A DNA stretch of 37,217 bases from Verrucomicrobiota bacterium (GTDB taxonomy: Bacteria > Verrucomicrobiota > Verrucomicrobiia > JABWAM01). Within the stretch, counting starts at the first letter, position 1, and each line of letters begins with the position of its first letter. The translations under genes were made by a program, and so were the position numbers. Positions 15,810 through 24,616 of the stretch are shown one piece after another. Where the stretch lies: positions 1 through 37,217 of the forward strand of contig JACQHZ010000174.1 of the NCBI GenBank assembly GCA_016198745.1, given 5' to 3'. The notes below the pieces were generated by a model. The model searched no databases. It had not been told where the DNA came from and saw nothing but the letters and a program-made list of their open reading frames with translations.

Positions 15810-17168
15810 ATGAGAGACAGTCGAATCATTCCTTATATTCTGATGATCGGGATAGCCGCCGGCGCCCTTGCCGAAGGAGCAATGGCTGCTGGAAGAGGGT
15901 TGGATAACATTGCGCTTGGCAAGCCTTATACGATGAAGCCGGAACCCAGTTACGCTCTCTGCACGGATGAAGATGACCGCATTCAGCTCACCGATGGCGA
16001 TTCGTTCGGTTCGTCATGGACCAAGAAGACCACCGTCGGCTGGAGCTTTCTCCGGTCCAAGGTTCTCATCACCATTGACCTGGGTTCGGTGCAGCCGATT
16101 GGCGGCGTTTCGTACGCCACCGCCGCCCGGCTTATGGACGTTGGATGGCCTGCGGGCATATTCATCCTGGTGAGCGACGATGGCAAGCGGTGGCATTTTC
16201 TGGGTGACCTGACCGCATTCGGCGCCTTCGATGACGCGCTGACGGAAGACCCGGATACGGAGAATTTCGACTTGTGGGTCGGTCGCTGGCCCGGCGCGCG
16301 ACGATATGCAGTCTCTTACGATATCCTTCGTGACAACATCGGCGTTCTGAAGCGCGGAACGCCGGCCTACGATCGGGCGGTCGGCGAATGGATCCGCTTC
16401 TGGGTGAACCACGCCGGAAGGAAAGGCATCAAGGCTGAGCAGATTTTACTGCTTCTGGTGGACGAACCGGGCAACCGCGACATGGACCAGCTCACGATAG
16501 ACTGTGCCAGGCCGATCCGCGCCGCGGGAACCGGTGCGCTGATCTGGACAGATCCGACTCATAGTAATCCCGCTGACGCCTTGCCCGAACTGTGGAAGGC
16601 GGCCGACATCGTCTGCCCGCGCCGCGTTTACCTTTGGTCTGCGGCCCCTCACGTCGCAGAGTTCTATCGTCAGCAGGCCAGCGCGGGGCATCGGCTGGAA
16701 CTCTATGACTGCAGCGCGCCCGGTTTCGCGATGGACCCTTATAGTTACCATCGGCTGCTCGCCTGGTCCTGCTTCGACATGGGAGCGACGGGGATGAATG
16801 TCTGGTTTGTGGCACTGGGACGCGGGCGCGCTTGGAATGACTATATGAACAATTCCGAGTGCCTCGCCGCTGTCTTCCTGGGACCCGACTCGGTAACTGC
16901 GGCCAAGCACATGGAGGCGGTCCGGGAAGGGGTCCAGGATTACGAGTGCCTCGTCATGCTGCGGAATCGGATTAGCCAGATGGAAAAAGTCAACCCCGCG
17001 CATCCGGCCCTCGCCAAGGCGAAGAACCTTCTCGGGAGCGTTTGCAGCCGCGTACTGACCGCCCAGGGCGCGTTGGATACAAACTGGCCGGCCGACAAGG
17101 ATCGGTCCATCGCGGATCAGGTCGTGGCTGAAGTAGGAGAGATGTTGGAACAGGTGGGCAAACCATAA
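15810..17168 (+). CDS. GH123-type glycoside hydrolase paralogue with large internal deletion
   Basis: A 452-residue paralogue of the 12234-14771 protein. It keeps a signal peptide (YILMIGIAAGALAEGAMA), most of the discoidin-like domain (QLTDGDSFGSSW to HFLGDLTAFG) and the last 310 residues of the catalytic domain, including D218-E219 in LLLLVDEPG and REGVQDYECLVMLRNRI. Compared with the full copy, about 385 residues are missing between about residue 142 (GDLTAFGAF) and NFDLWVGRWPGARRYAV, with the frame preserved. Part of the barrel is lost, so activity is doubtful despite the retained acid pair. An AGGAT ribosome binding site precedes the start. It is followed by a hairpin and the GH127-like gene. 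Confidence 0.75.
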   Translation: MRDSRIIPYILMIGIAAGALAEGAMAAGRGLDNIALGKPYTMKPEPSYALCTDEDDRIQLTDGDSFGSSWTKKTTVGWSFLRSKVLITIDLGSVQPIGGVSYATAARLMDVGWPAGIFILVSDDGKRWHFLGDLTAFGAFDDALTEDPDTENFDLWVGRWPGARRYAVSYDILRDNIGVLKRGTPAYDRAVGEWIRFWVNHAGRKGIKAEQILLLLVDEPGNRDMDQLTIDCARPIRAAGTGALIWTDPTHSNPADALPELWKAADIVCPRRVYLWSAAPHVAEFYRQQASAGHRLELYDCSAPGFAMDPYSYHRLLAWSCFDMGATGMNVWFVALGRGRAWNDYMNNSECLAAVFLGPDSVTAAKHMEAVREGVQDYECLVMLRNRISQMEKVNPAHPALAKAKNLLGSVCSRVLTAQGALDTNWPADKDRSIADQVVAEVGEMLEQVGKP

Positions 17169-17171
17169 CAC

Positions 17172-17193
17172 TCAACCACTTTGCGGTGGTTGA
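17172..17193 (+). promoter_or_regulatory. Hairpin in the GH123-GH127 spacer
   Basis: A perfect 8-bp stem (TCAACCAC / GTGGTTGA) with a 6-base loop sits 3 bp after the GH123 stop and before a strong GGAGAGGA ribosome binding site. There is no T-run, so it is more likely an mRNA-processing or stability hairpin than a terminator. Confidence 0.4.
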
Positions 17194-17217
17194 TGTGTTG
17201 GCCTTTGGAGAGGAACC

Positions 17218-19209
17218 ATGACCGAAAAGAAGAAACCGGATCTCGTGGACGACCACGGAAAACTTGTGTACCAACGGAACCAAGACGAGCTATCGAAGCG
17301 GCTGACCTTGAAACCGGTAGTTGACCGGTTGCCGGCCATGGAAGCGGTCCTGTCGCCTGAGACGGTCAAGCCGAAAGGGCACTGGGAGGAGGTGGAGATG
17401 CCTGACACGCTCGATCTGGCAGAACGCGCAGCGTTGGGAGTGAACGCGCTGATCGGGAACATGAAACCGGATCAACACTACGCCGGTACTCAAACATTTC
17501 GATTTGGGATTCTGGGACCCTATGATGATCATCCGAACTGGGCGATGCCGATGAAGTTTCTCCGGTGCTTGCCGCTGATGCGCGTCATGTGCGGCAGCGA
17601 GAAATATGTTGACGTGGAAATCGCCGCCACCCGTGCCGTCCTGCAGCAGGTGGCCAAGGACGGTCAGGTGTACTTTCCGATCTCTAAGGACGGCCCGCCC
17701 GCCGGGACCTGCTACCCGGCCACTTCAGGTCTTGCCGCGCTGGCCTGCTTCCAGCGCCACGCCAGCGACGGCAATTCTCTCTGGCTCGATTGGGCGAAGG
17801 TAATTTGCGACGGGTTGCGGCAGGTGGCCATTGAGACGGATGACTATGCTTACTATCCGCCGGAATGGGCCATTGACCCGCAGGGCAAGTGGCACTGGAC
17901 CTTGCGCGGACCGGGAAATCTCGCCAAGGCGCCGCGCGAACCGGTCTTTGACCAGGAGGGATATGAGGGATCGGTCAAGTGGGATCAGTGTAAGCCGATC
18001 AAGTCGCTGCTGCACTGCTACAATCTCTGTGGCGATCAGGCCGCCCTCGAGTGCGCCCGGAAACTGGTTCGTTTCTGCCTCAAGCCAAACCTATGGAAGG
18101 ACACGCACGACCCGGTCGAGCAGGCTCTCGACCAAGTGCGCAATCTCGTCAGAGAATGCGTCCGACCGGGCTACCCCGCGCAGCGGGAAGACCGGCCCGC
18201 TCCGGGCCATGAACATGGCCTCTGGGAAGGGCATTGCACAGGCAACCTGCGGCCGCTTCAGGCACTCCTGATGTTCGCACAGGCAACCGGCGATGAGCGC
18301 CTCAAGCAGATCACGCGCGAGGGGTACGAGCATGCGCGGCGGCACGGCGTCATCCGGCTGGGCTTTGTCCCTTCCTGGATCAACTCTGCAAAGTACGGCC
18401 GGCCGACCGCCCTCAGCGAAGTCAACGAAACCTGCGGCATTGCCGGCCTGCTCTTGCTGGCGGTCATGCTCACCGACGCGGGGGTGGGCGATTACTGGGA
18501 CGATGTGGATTCGATGATCCGCAACCACTTCATCGAACTCCAAATCACCGACCTGGACTTGATGAAAAAGGTGGCGGGGGCGGGAAGTGAGTACAACGCG
18601 ACGTTCAAGCGGATCATGGGTGGGTTCGCCACCGCACACCTGACCTCGTGCCGCGAATCCATGACGAATGCCTGTTGTATCGCCCAAGGCACGCGGTCGC
18701 TGTATCACGCTTGGGAAGGCATCACTCGCTTCGCCGATGGCGTGGCCACGGTGAATCTTTTTCTGAACCGCGTCTCTCCCTGGATGAACGTGTGCAGCTA
18801 CCTCCCTTATGAGGGCAAGGTGGTGCTCCACAACAAGCAGGCCCATACCATCTTGGTGCGCATCCCGTACTGGGTGAACCCACAGAAGCTTACCTGCTTC
18901 TTGGGAGAACAGCCGATCCGTCCCCCACGAGCGGGCAATTACGTTGTCGTGAAAGACCTTCATGTCGGCGAGATGCTCCGACTGCAGTTTCCCGTTGCGG
19001 AGACGACCGAGACCTACACCATTTGTGGAACACGCTACACTGCGCGCTTCCGCGGAAGTACCGTAGTGGACATCAATCCCAGAGACAGTGACACGGAGGA
19101 ATTTAAGAACTGCTATCCGTTCTTCCGCCGGGATCACCTGAAAGCTCCCGTCGCTCCGAGGCGAAAGGCAAAGCGGTTTGTGGCCGACCAGCTTCCGGCA
19201 ACTCCTTGA
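17218..19209 (+). CDS. GH127-like (beta-L-arabinofuranosidase-type) protein 1
   Basis: A 663-residue protein that fits the GH127/DUF1680 (alpha/alpha)6-barrel group. The key signature is the zinc site of GH127: E404-T-C406 in VNETCGIAGLLLL and the adjacent pair C486-C487 in NACCIAQGTRSLYHAW. The E-x-C to C-C spacing (80) is close to the 77 of the characterised bifidobacterial enzyme, as I recall it, where the first Cys of the pair is the nucleophile. A C-terminal beta-domain follows (VNLFLNRVSPWM, ILVRIPYWVN). No signal peptide is visible although the upstream GH123 has one. The start is supported by GGAGAGGA. PDTLDLAERA near residue 60 is shared with the next gene. The substrate is unknown. 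Confidence 0.7.
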   Translation: MTEKKKPDLVDDHGKLVYQRNQDELSKRLTLKPVVDRLPAMEAVLSPETVKPKGHWEEVEMPDTLDLAERAALGVNALIGNMKPDQHYAGTQTFRFGILGPYDDHPNWAMPMKFLRCLPLMRVMCGSEKYVDVEIAATRAVLQQVAKDGQVYFPISKDGPPAGTCYPATSGLAALACFQRHASDGNSLWLDWAKVICDGLRQVAIETDDYAYYPPEWAIDPQGKWHWTLRGPGNLAKAPREPVFDQEGYEGSVKWDQCKPIKSLLHCYNLCGDQAALECARKLVRFCLKPNLWKDTHDPVEQALDQVRNLVRECVRPGYPAQREDRPAPGHEHGLWEGHCTGNLRPLQALLMFAQATGDERLKQITREGYEHARRHGVIRLGFVPSWINSAKYGRPTALSEVNETCGIAGLLLLAVMLTDAGVGDYWDDVDSMIRNHFIELQITDLDLMKKVAGAGSEYNATFKRIMGGFATAHLTSCRESMTNACCIAQGTRSLYHAWEGITRFADGVATVNLFLNRVSPWMNVCSYLPYEGKVVLHNKQAHTILVRIPYWVNPQKLTCFLGEQPIRPPRAGNYVVVKDLHVGEMLRLQFPVAETTETYTICGTRYTARFRGSTVVDINPRDSDTEEFKNCYPFFRRDHLKAPVAPRRKAKRFVADQLPATP

Positions 19210-19244
19210 ATCGAGCGCCTTCTAATAGCCCAGAGGAAATCAAA

Positions 19245-21113
19245 ATGACCCCTACCGGACGCAACCGCGACATCCGCTATATCAACACCGAGATCCCGCC
19301 ATTCGAGATGCCGATCATTCAGGGTTCTCGGTATCAGGCGCAAGTGCCTGATACTCTCGATTTGGCCGAGAGAGCGTCACATGCCATCCACGGCCTGACC
19401 GCTTCCACCGACCCCGAGGCCAACTTCGAGATCTACTGGCGGGTCTGCTTCGGCTGGAAACCGCCCGCGATGTATCACGACTGGAACGACCACGTGGAAT
19501 TCAAGTATTACGCTCCTTCCATGCTGCTGCGTCTGGCCTGCGGCTCGGATGAATCGTGGGAAGTCGAATGGCAGCGCATGGCCAATCTGTTGCAGATGCA
19601 GGGACCCGATGGACTCCTCTACACGCCCATCATCGGCCGACCATGGGGAGAGGAGTTCGGCAGTGGCGGGGAGTCTTATGAGCGGCATGTTGGCGATCAA
19701 ATGATGGATCTCGCGATGCACGGTCGTTACGTGGAATCCGCGGCCGTGTACCATGCGCTGACCGGAGATTCGCAGTGGGAAAAACTCGCCCGCAGGATGG
19801 TTTCCGCCCTGCACCGACTGGCCATTGATAAGGGTGAATACGCCTTTTTTGATAAGCACATTTACGCGCCGGGCGAAAAGGCGGTCGAAGGCCCCCTCCC
19901 GGTCCCCCCTTCAATCAGCCATAATTATATCTGGTTAGGGCATGGCTTGACGACTTGCTACAGGATGACGGGCTGTGAGGAGGCGCTCGATCTCGCTTAC
20001 AAGCTCGCCAGGTTCTTTGCATTGGGTCACAGCGGGTTCGTCGGTCCTGATGGCGAATTTCGCCTGACGTCTTCGGACACAGATGTTAAGAAGGGTTCCG
20101 GCTGCGTCCACTTCCATACCAACACGTTGATGCGCATGCACATGCTCGACGCCGGCATCGCGCGAGGCGACAAGGCGATGGTCGAACTGGCACAGCGGGG
20201 CTACCGGTACGCTCGTAACCACCCGGAAAGCGAGACCCTGATGGGTTACTTTCCGGAGAACCTGGGTCCCATGGACGCGCCTTTCATGCGAAAAAGTCTG
20301 GAGATCTGCGATGTGGCGGACATGATCTACCTCGCCCTGCGGCAGAGTACCGAGGGATTGGCCGACTGCTGGGACGACGTTGACCGGTGGGTGCGAAATA
20401 TATTCGCCGAAATGCAGTTGCTGGAGACCGGTTGGGCTTACGAATACTCCCAGCACCACGGCCGGCCCAAGCAGGCGCCCTGGAACCCGCGATACACGAC
20501 ATCCGATAAGGTTCCCGAACGGTGCCGCGGCGCCTGGGGCGGATGGGGAGCGCCGAATGATTGGCAGGGCGATCCGATGAGCAGCGTCATGGCCTGTTGC
20601 GTCGGGAATGCCGCGATGCAACTCTACCGGGTCTGGCGCGACATGCTTGGCTGGGACAAAGCTAAGAACCGCCTCTCCATTCACCTGCTCCTGAACCGTG
20701 CCTCCCCATGGGCGGACATCCATAGCCATATTCCCCATCGAGGCCAGGTGGAGGTCCAGCTTAAGCGCGACTGCGAGGTGGCTTTACGTATCCCGGAATG
20801 GTCCACGCCTAATGACTGCGGCATTAACGTGAACGGGAGCAAGCGACCTCCGGTTTGGGAGGGGCGCTACGCGGTGGTCGAAGCAAAGAAGGGGGAGATC
20901 GTGACTCTACATTGCCCGATCAGCGAACGGGGCGAAACGCTTCGAATCGTCGAGAGAAACTACAAAGTCGTCATCCGGGGCAACGATATTGTCGCCATTG
21001 ATCCGCCCGGAACGCATCATCCGCTGTTTCAACGAACTCGGTGCCGTCAGTATGAAACCCAATGGCGAACAATCGAGCGGTTTGTCGCGGACGAGGTCGT
21101 TAAATCATATTAG
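19245..21113 (+). CDS. GH127-like (beta-L-arabinofuranosidase-type) protein 2
   Basis: A 622-residue paralogue of the upstream gene; both share PDTLDLAERA and the same domain order. The zinc/nucleophile signature is kept: E353-I-C355 in SLEICDVADMIYLAL and C451-C452 in MACCVGNAAMQLYRVW, here 96 residues apart. A C-terminal sandwich follows (HLLLNRASPWADIHSHIPHRG, VALRIPEW). I chose the ATG at 19245 because AGAGGA lies 8 bp upstream; the frame also opens at a TTG overlapping the previous stop. It has no signal peptide. Being the second of an adjacent pair, it may act on a related linkage or form a hetero-oligomer, which is inference. Confidence 0.68.
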   Translation: MTPTGRNRDIRYINTEIPPFEMPIIQGSRYQAQVPDTLDLAERASHAIHGLTASTDPEANFEIYWRVCFGWKPPAMYHDWNDHVEFKYYAPSMLLRLACGSDESWEVEWQRMANLLQMQGPDGLLYTPIIGRPWGEEFGSGGESYERHVGDQMMDLAMHGRYVESAAVYHALTGDSQWEKLARRMVSALHRLAIDKGEYAFFDKHIYAPGEKAVEGPLPVPPSISHNYIWLGHGLTTCYRMTGCEEALDLAYKLARFFALGHSGFVGPDGEFRLTSSDTDVKKGSGCVHFHTNTLMRMHMLDAGIARGDKAMVELAQRGYRYARNHPESETLMGYFPENLGPMDAPFMRKSLEICDVADMIYLALRQSTEGLADCWDDVDRWVRNIFAEMQLLETGWAYEYSQHHGRPKQAPWNPRYTTSDKVPERCRGAWGGWGAPNDWQGDPMSSVMACCVGNAAMQLYRVWRDMLGWDKAKNRLSIHLLLNRASPWADIHSHIPHRGQVEVQLKRDCEVALRIPEWSTPNDCGINVNGSKRPPVWEGRYAVVEAKKGEIVTLHCPISERGETLRIVERNYKVVIRGNDIVAIDPPGTHHPLFQRTRCRQYETQWRTIERFVADEVVKSY

Positions 21114-21187
21114 AACGATTCCGGTTTGACCTGCCTTCGGACTCGGCACGCACTAACTGACGCGCGAAAATCACATCATTCAAAAAA

Positions 21188-21973
21188 ATGAGCCTTAATA
21201 ATCTGGAAAAGTTCAAGCAAAAGCTGCAGCGCGGCGAGCTTTGCGTCGGGGTGGGCGTTTCGTTTTGCGACCCGGCGATCAGCGAGTTGTTCGCCGAAGT
21301 CGGCTACGACTTTACGTTCATCGACATGGAGCATACGGTGTTAAATCTGGAGACAGTCTTGGGCCATGTCATGGCGGTGCGGGGAACGGACACCGCGCCC
21401 TTTGTTCGCGTACCGTGGAACGACCCAGTGTTGATTAAGCCGGTGCTGGAGCTGGAGCCGGCGGCCATCATTGTCCCGATGGTGCGTTCCGCCGAAGAAG
21501 CCGCCAAAGCTGTTGCCGCGTGTAAATATCCGCCCAAAGGCGTCCGGGGTTTTGGTCCCTGTCGCGGCGTCAGGTACGGCGGCATGAGTACGATGGACTA
21601 TCTCAAAGATGCTGATGAACGTATCATGGTAATCGTTCAAGTTGAGCATATCGACGCCGTGAACGATCTCGATGCCATCTTGAGAACGCCCGGCCTCGAT
21701 GGCATCTGCTTGGGGCCCAACGATCTGTCTGGCTCGATGGGTAAACTTGGCCAGACCAACGACCCCGAGGTTGTGGCTGCCAGCGATGAGGTGATCGCCA
21801 AGACGCGCAGGTCCGACAAGACCGTGGGAGCCTCGGTCGGTTACGCGACCGAGTCCGTGCGCCGATGGCTGGCCAAAGGTTTACACTGGATTGCCGTGGG
21901 CGAGGACACCGACAACCTGTACTCGTACTCGAAGACGGCGCTTGACGATGTGCGATCGATAGGAGCGAAATGA
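21188..21973 (+). CDS. HpcH/HpaI family aldolase (2-keto-3-deoxy-sugar-acid type)
   Basis: A 261-residue class II pyruvate aldolase. Visible active-site residues are H49 in FIDMEHT, R74 in FVRVPW, and metal ligands E153 in IVQVEHID and D179 in GPNDLSGS. Length and motif order match the family, so the gene is intact, unlike the remnant at 3028-3225. These enzymes cleave 2-keto-3-deoxy acids to pyruvate and an aldehyde. It begins the block of acid and aldehyde metabolism and overlaps the next gene by 4 bp (ATGA). No strong ribosome binding site precedes the start. The exact substrate cannot be told from sequence. Confidence 0.9.
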   Translation: MSLNNLEKFKQKLQRGELCVGVGVSFCDPAISELFAEVGYDFTFIDMEHTVLNLETVLGHVMAVRGTDTAPFVRVPWNDPVLIKPVLELEPAAIIVPMVRSAEEAAKAVAACKYPPKGVRGFGPCRGVRYGGMSTMDYLKDADERIMVIVQVEHIDAVNDLDAILRTPGLDGICLGPNDLSGSMGKLGQTNDPEVVAASDEVIAKTRRSDKTVGASVGYATESVRRWLAKGLHWIAVGEDTDNLYSYSKTALDDVRSIGAK

Positions 21974-23034
21974 AACTTAACCTGGGCAATTTCAAAGCGG
22001 CATTGGTGGCGTGGGATGCTCCCGAAGTGCCTCAGTGGGTGGTTCAGGAATTGGAGAAGGAAAATATTGAACTGATCACCCACGAATGCACCACACGCGA
22101 AGAACTGGCTCACTACGCAGGCGATGCAGATGTTGTCTGGGTTTTCGGCGGCAGTAGGGTCATCTCCGCTGAAAGTTTGTCTGATCTCAAACGTTGCGGG
22201 GCGATTCTCCGCTCTGGCAGCGGCACCGACAACATCCCTGTCGAAGTTGCCACACGCCTGGGAATCCTCGTCGCCAACACGCCCGAGGCGACGTGCGACA
22301 CGGTGTCCGATCACGCCATCGCCTTGCTTCTATCAGTGATCCGCCAGATTCCTGCCCAAGACCGCGCCATCCGCAACGGTATCTGGGACCCCAAACATGC
22401 ATGGCCCGGTTGGAACCTGAGCGGTAGCACCTTGGGACTCGTCGGCTTTGGACATATCGCTCAACACCTGGCGCGTAAGGTAAGCGGTTTTGAGATTTCT
22501 CTTATGGCTTGCGACCCATTTGTGAATGAGCAAAAGATGAATGAGTTCAAAGCCCGGAAGGGAACACTCCAGGAAGTATTGAGCCGATCTGATTTTGTTT
22601 CAATTCATGTGCCGCTAACGAAAGAAACGCATCATCTGATTGGCGAGCGTGAGCTTCGGTGGATGAGACCCAAGGCAGTGTTGATTAACACTTCGCGGGG
22701 CGCAGTCATTGACGAGAAGGCTTTAGTGCGCGCCCTGAACGAGGGCCGGATTGGGGCAGCGGGCCTGGATGTATTTGAGACTGAGCCGCTCTCGACCGAT
22801 CACCCGTTGACCAAGCTGCCCAACGTGGTGCTCACACCCCACTCTGCTGGCGATTCGCCTCGGATGTTGGACGATTTCTGGCGTTACTCGGTCGAGACGG
22901 TGATTGATCTCTCGAAACGCCGATGGCCCAGTTCGTACGTCAATCGCGGCGTCAAACCGCGCTGGCGTCTGACCACGACCGAGTCGGTGCTCGGCCCGGC
23001 GTGTCGGGCATTCCTGAAAGAGGCGCGTCCGTGA
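21970..23034 (+). CDS. D-isomer-specific 2-hydroxyacid dehydrogenase 1 (phosphoglycerate dehydrogenase-like)
   Basis: A 354-residue NAD-dependent 2-hydroxyacid dehydrogenase. The Rossmann motif is GLVGFGHIAQHLA (G159-x-G161-x-x-A164); catalytic R243 is in NTSRGAVID, E272 in FETEP, and H291 in TPHSAG. Earlier, RSGSGTDNIPV resembles the substrate loop of phosphoglycerate dehydrogenases. It overlaps the aldolase upstream by 4 bp and the next dehydrogenase by GTGA, so the genes look translationally coupled. It probably reduces a 2-oxo acid, or oxidises a 2-hydroxy acid, from sugar breakdown rather than making serine; that role is inferred. Confidence 0.9.
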   Translation: MKLNLGNFKAALVAWDAPEVPQWVVQELEKENIELITHECTTREELAHYAGDADVVWVFGGSRVISAESLSDLKRCGAILRSGSGTDNIPVEVATRLGILVANTPEATCDTVSDHAIALLLSVIRQIPAQDRAIRNGIWDPKHAWPGWNLSGSTLGLVGFGHIAQHLARKVSGFEISLMACDPFVNEQKMNEFKARKGTLQEVLSRSDFVSIHVPLTKETHHLIGERELRWMRPKAVLINTSRGAVIDEKALVRALNEGRIGAAGLDVFETEPLSTDHPLTKLPNVVLTPHSAGDSPRMLDDFWRYSVETVIDLSKRRWPSSYVNRGVKPRWRLTTTESVLGPACRAFLKEARP

Positions 23035-23954
23035 CTGTCCCCTACAAAATCTGGTGCGAACGCCCCATGCCCGAACGTTTTCTTCCATTGCTTCAGGGTA
23101 TCGCAACCATCGTGGACGAACCGATGAGCGCGCAGGCTGTCGTCGCCACCGCGCGCGTGCGATACGACGCCGCGCTGTTCGCGAAGATGCCGACCCTGAA
23201 AGTCATCGCCCGCACCGGCATCGGTTGCGACAACATCTCCTTGCCCGACGCCACCGCACGACACATCGCAGTCTGCAACGTCCCCGATGGCCCGACCGTC
23301 TCGACTGCGGAACACACGCTGGCGCTGCTGCTCGCCGTGACCAAAAAGGTAAAGCAGGCTGAGGCCCGTTTGCATCGCGGGGAGAAAGGCGATTTCTTTT
23401 CGGGGCACAACGGCATTGAACTCGCGGGAAAGACCTTTGGCTTGGTTGGTTTCGGTCGGATCGGTCGGCGCGTGGCGCAACTGGCTTCTTCGTTCCGCAT
23501 GCGCATGATGGTGTATGACCCCTTCGCGCGTGCTGATGGCTACGCGCAGGCGGCGTCGCTCGATGAGTTGCTTCGCGCCGCCGACGTTCTTTCGCTGCAT
23601 CTGCCACTGACGAATGACACGCATCATCTGATCGATGCGTCCAAGCTCAAAATGCTCAAGCGCGGTGCGTTTCTGATCAACACTGCCCGGGGTGGGATCG
23701 TGGACGAACCATCGCTGCTTGCCGCGCTGGAGAACGGGCATCTGCAAGGCGCGGGTCTGGATGTGTTCGAGCACGAACCGCCGCCTCCCGATCATCCCCT
23801 GTTAAATCGCGATGATGTTGTTGCTACGCCGCACATCGCTGCCGCGACGGACTCGGCGAAAGAACTCTTATGGCGAACCGCTCTCACGCAACTGCTTCAG
23901 GTGCTGCGCGGCGAACGTCCGCCGCATCTGGTAAATCCCGAGGTGTGGAAATGA
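23031..23954 (+). CDS. D-isomer-specific 2-hydroxyacid dehydrogenase 2
   Basis: A 307-residue second family member. I chose a GTG start at 23031, overlapping the previous stop as GTGA; the frame extends back to 22923 but would then overlap the previous gene by 112 bp. Motifs are RTGIGCDNISL, GLVGFGRIG (G140-x-G142-x-x-G145), NTARGGIVDE with R220, E249 in EHEP, and H268 in TPHIAA, so it should be active. The two adjacent dehydrogenases are clearly different sequences rather than a recent duplication. It ends in a 4-bp ATGA overlap with the aldehyde dehydrogenase fragment. Confidence 0.9.
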   Translation: MTVPYKIWCERPMPERFLPLLQGIATIVDEPMSAQAVVATARVRYDAALFAKMPTLKVIARTGIGCDNISLPDATARHIAVCNVPDGPTVSTAEHTLALLLAVTKKVKQAEARLHRGEKGDFFSGHNGIELAGKTFGLVGFGRIGRRVAQLASSFRMRMMVYDPFARADGYAQAASLDELLRAADVLSLHLPLTNDTHHLIDASKLKMLKRGAFLINTARGGIVDEPSLLAALENGHLQGAGLDVFEHEPPPPDHPLLNRDDVVATPHIAAATDSAKELLWRTALTQLLQVLRGERPPHLVNPEVWK

Positions 23955-24616
23955 AAATGTTCGTCGCCAACCAGTGGGTGGACTCGCCCAGGATGACCTC
24001 TATCATCCGTTCCTTCAACGGCGAGGTCGTGGATCACGTGCCCGACGCAACGCCGGCCCAGGTGGAGCAATCGCTCGTTGCAGCAGTCAACGGTGCGGCG
24101 GCGATGGCGAACCTTTCGGCCTATGAGCGCGGCCAAATTCTGATGCGCGCCGCCAATTTGCTCGCCGAGCAAAAAGACGACATCGCCCGCACGATCAGCC
24201 TCGAAGAAGGCAAGCCGATCAGTGAATCGCAGGGTGAAGTCGGACGCATGCCCGACTTGCTGCGGTTATGCGCATTCGAGGGGTCGCAACTGCGAGGCGA
24301 AACCCTGCCCGTGGATGCGCAATCGGGCGCAAAAAACAAATTCGGACTTACCGTCCGCGTGCCGTGCGGCATTGTGGTTGCGATCACGCCATTCAATTAT
24401 CCGTTGCTGCTGGTCGTGCACAAGGTCGGCCCGGCGTTGGCGGCGGGAAACGCGGTGATCCTCAAACCCGCAAACCAGACACCGCTTACCGCGCTCAAGC
24501 TCACGAAGATTCTGGTCGAGGCGGGGCTGCCCGAAAATGCCCTGCAATGCCTCACCGGTTCTGGCGCGTGCATCGGCGCGGCGTTGTGCGCCGATGAGCG
24601 TGTGCGCAAGCTCTGA
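23951..24616 (+). pseudogene. Aldehyde dehydrogenase, truncated to the N-terminal half
   Basis: Only 221 residues of a family that is normally about 480. The retained part is the NAD-binding half: VPCGIVVAITPFNYPLLLVV with N149, and LKPANQTPLTALKL with K172. The frame stops just after CADERVRKL, where FTGS and the rest should follow. The NAD-contacting GxTxxG, the glutamate base and the catalytic cysteine are all missing, so the product cannot be an active dehydrogenase. At the break the sequence passes directly into the middle of an iolD-like gene in another frame. The ATG at 23951 overlaps the previous stop. Confidence 0.8.
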
